Shown: positions 13,043 to 14,391 of the stretch, piece by piece
How the letters are laid out: each line of letters starts with the position of its first letter
Position numbering within the stretch: position 1 is the stretch's first letter
Assembly: GCA_016462245.1 (NCBI GenBank)
Contig: JAEMTR010000017.1
Span: forward strand, 1 to 14,391
Origin: Solirubrobacteraceae bacterium
Lineage (GTDB): Bacteria > Actinomycetota > Thermoleophilia > Solirubrobacterales > Solirubrobacteraceae
Direction of reading: 5' to 3'
Length of the DNA stretch: 14,391 bases
Notes under the pieces: generated by a model
The model's database searches: none
Told to the model about the DNA's origin: nothing
What the model saw: only the letters and a program-made list of their open reading frames with translations
Position numbers and translations under genes: made by a program

Positions 13043-14391
13043 CTACTTGCGGCGCGGCGTAACCGTCCGAATATCCGAGCTGACAACCGAGCCGCCTGCG
13101 CTTTCCGCTGACCCACCGTAAAGGAAGCGGAACGAACGCTTCGCTGAGACAGTCGTCTTGAATGCGAAGTAACCGGCGGAGCTGGGAACGACATTCTTCA
13201 ACGTCTTGAACGTTTTCGAGCTACCGCTGCGGACTTGGACCGTGACCGCGCCGCTCAGGTTCGCGCGGACCTGGCCCCAAACGGTCGCGCTCTTTGACCC
13301 TGCCGGAAGGTCAACCCAGAACGGATGCTGGAAACTTTTACCGGAGGGCTTGATCGTGCCGTTGGCAAAATACATCCCCGACTGCCAAGCCCAACTCTTC
13401 TCCTTCGTGTAAGGCTCGTCCTGCCAAAGGTAAAAGGCCAGCAGCTTCACGCGCGGGTTTTTCCACATCATGTAAGCGACCTCTTGGTAGTAAGCGTTCT
13501 GCTTTGTGACAGAGAGGCCCTGCAGCTTGTCTGGCGGATTTGTTTGGACGCCGTACTCATCGATGAATACGTCAAGACGCTTACTCTTCTGCGCTGCCGC
13601 GGTTGCTCCACCGTTGAGCACGCGCCCTGCCGATTGGAGGCGATCAAAGATCTTCGTCAAGTCCGACATGTTTGCTGTCGTTATCGCGTCGCCAGGGTCA
13701 CGCTCGGTCGGCGAGAGCAGGACGGTGTGAGGATGGTGCGCGATTCCGTCGGTTAGTAGTGGCTTGTAGCTCTTACACCCGGGGCTCTTGCGGTCAACCG
13801 CGTAATTTGACTTAACACAGGCCATCGCCTTAAAGAAAGCGAGCGGACCGGGGGACGAGCGTGTTGGCGACACGCCCGGCCGGCCGTGAGGGGCGAGCGC
13901 GCCGATCCAAACAGATGCAGCTGGGTCGGCGGCTTTGACCGAGTCATAAGCACTGCGGTAGAGCTCCCGATAGATTGCCGCTCCGGCAAGCGTGCAGCTC
14001 TTCGCAGACGAGCCGCTGCACTCGTACTGTGGCGTGATGTACTGCCAAAGGTTCGGCTCGTTCATCGGCAGGTAGCTCTTGATCCGGCCCTTGTAGCGCT
14101 GCGCGACTGCGTAGACGAAATCTCCTAGCGCCTTAGGGCTCGGTTTGTAAGTGTTGCTGCGGCGCGAAGGGACGAGCGAAGCCCAGTAGGGGTTCGGCGC
14201 AGCAATCAGGATCGACACATCAATGCCGTTTGCTTCGAGCGCCGAGACAGCGCGGTCAACGTCGCCCCAAACATAGCCGGGGCTGTTTGGGTTACGCGGG
14301 TTGAACCCAGTCGGCATCTTCGTGCTTGAGGCATTGGGTGCAATCCGCGTCCAAACCAAAGTTAGGCGGCCCTGGCCGACGCCATTCTGCC
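13043..14391 (-). CDS. Glycoside-hydrolase-like TIM-barrel protein (clan GH-A type), upstream paralogue, 5' partial
   Basis: The frame is open to the right edge, so the N-terminus and any signal peptide are missing; about 448 residues are visible. The order is the same as in the downstream gene: VWTRIAP, then SYLPMNEPN with acid/base candidate Glu (codon 14057-14059), AHHPH, VFIDEYGVQTNPPD with nucleophile candidate Glu (codon 13556-13558), FYLWQDEP, and a C-terminal module with HPFWVDLPA, WGQVR and SAGYF. Two cysteine pairs lie in positions matching the paralogue. Unlike the paralogue, it keeps the usual Asn before the acid/base Glu and an Arg five residues before the WTRIAP Trp. Its end, TPRRK, lies 4 bp before the next ATG, so the two are probably one operon. 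An extracellular glycosidase is inferred; the substrate is unknown. Confidence 0.72.
   Translation of the reverse strand, partial: QNGVGQGRLTLVWTRIAPNASSTKMPTGFNPRNPNSPGYVWGDVDRAVSALEANGIDVSILIAAPNPYWASLVPSRRSNTYKPSPKALGDFVYAVAQRYKGRIKSYLPMNEPNLWQYITPQYECSGSSAKSCTLAGAAIYRELYRSAYDSVKAADPAASVWIGALAPHGRPGVSPTRSSPGPLAFFKAMACVKSNYAVDRKSPGCKSYKPLLTDGIAHHPHTVLLSPTERDPGDAITTANMSDLTKIFDRLQSAGRVLNGGATAAAQKSKRLDVFIDEYGVQTNPPDKLQGLSVTKQNAYYQEVAYMMWKNPRVKLLAFYLWQDEPYTKEKSWAWQSGMYFANGTIKPSGKSFQHPFWVDLPAGSKSATVWGQVRANLSGAVTVQVRSGSSKTFKTLKNVVPSSAGYFAFKTTVSAKRSFRFLYGGSAESAGGSVVSSDIRTVTPRRK

Noticed and set aside
13039..13194. Longer N-terminus for the downstream glycosidase-like protein
   Set aside because: It would overlap the upstream gene and place about 50 Ser/Arg-rich residues before a clear signal peptide that begins at the 13038 ATG.
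1..14391. Search for tRNA genes, insertion sequences, attachment sites and defence genes
   Set aside because: Nearly all bases are covered by well-supported genes and no transposase, integrase, terminal inverted repeat or tRNA-like sequence was recognised.

Overview
The window is a GC-rich, gene-dense bacterial chromosome segment. It carries the conserved translation, isoprenoid and membrane cluster rpsB-tsf-pyrH-frr-uppS-cdsA-dxr-rseP, followed after two interposed genes by ispG. The gene order, a short EF-Ts of about 200 residues, GTG starts, 1-4 bp stop/start overlaps and likely leaderless starts fit Actinomycetota. The pair of exported glycosidase-like genes and the overall style make me lean to a deep class such as Thermoleophilia. 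That placement is an inference; no rRNA gene or other taxonomic marker was available.

Layout: 2-379 is the 3' end of an RluA/RluD-family pseudouridine synthase. It is followed by a 157-bp leader without a strong signal. From 537 to 7260, eight plus-strand genes run almost without gaps: rpsB, tsf, pyrH, frr, uppS, cdsA, dxr and rseP. Four junctions overlap by 1-4 bp, which suggests translational coupling. These genes make ribosomal protein S2, EF-Ts, UMP kinase, ribosome recycling factor, undecaprenyl-PP synthase, CDP-diacylglycerol synthase, DXP reductoisomerase and a site-2 protease. Next come a plus-strand long-chain acyl-CoA ligase (7320-9128) and a minus-strand FMN-dependent 2-hydroxyacid oxidase (9110-10183), whose 3' ends overlap by 19 bp. 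A 57-bp divergent promoter region separates the oxidase from ispG (10241-11524). It contains a perfect 12-bp palindrome, CCCTACGTAGGG. At the right end, two minus-strand paralogous secreted glycoside-hydrolase-like genes lie 4 bp apart. The upstream copy (13043 to the window edge) lacks its 5' end.

How it works together: Dxr and IspG are two steps of the MEP pathway that supplies IPP/DMAPP. UppS consumes IPP to make the undecaprenyl carrier for cell-wall synthesis, CdsA feeds phospholipid synthesis, and RseP cleaves membrane anti-sigma factors or other membrane proteins. rpsB, tsf and frr serve translation, and pyrH makes UDP. The acyl-CoA ligase and hydroxyacid oxidase are metabolic genes set between rseP and ispG, which are adjacent in some actinobacteria.

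Most of the window is ordinary core genome. The more unusual points are the likely leaderless starts of ispG and rseP, which share the octamer CGTACACT; the long acidic tails on S2 and IspG; and the tandem glycosidase-like pair with a shared C-terminal module, one copy of which has substitutions at conserved catalytic-site positions. I do not see a clear new defence, mobile or RNA system.
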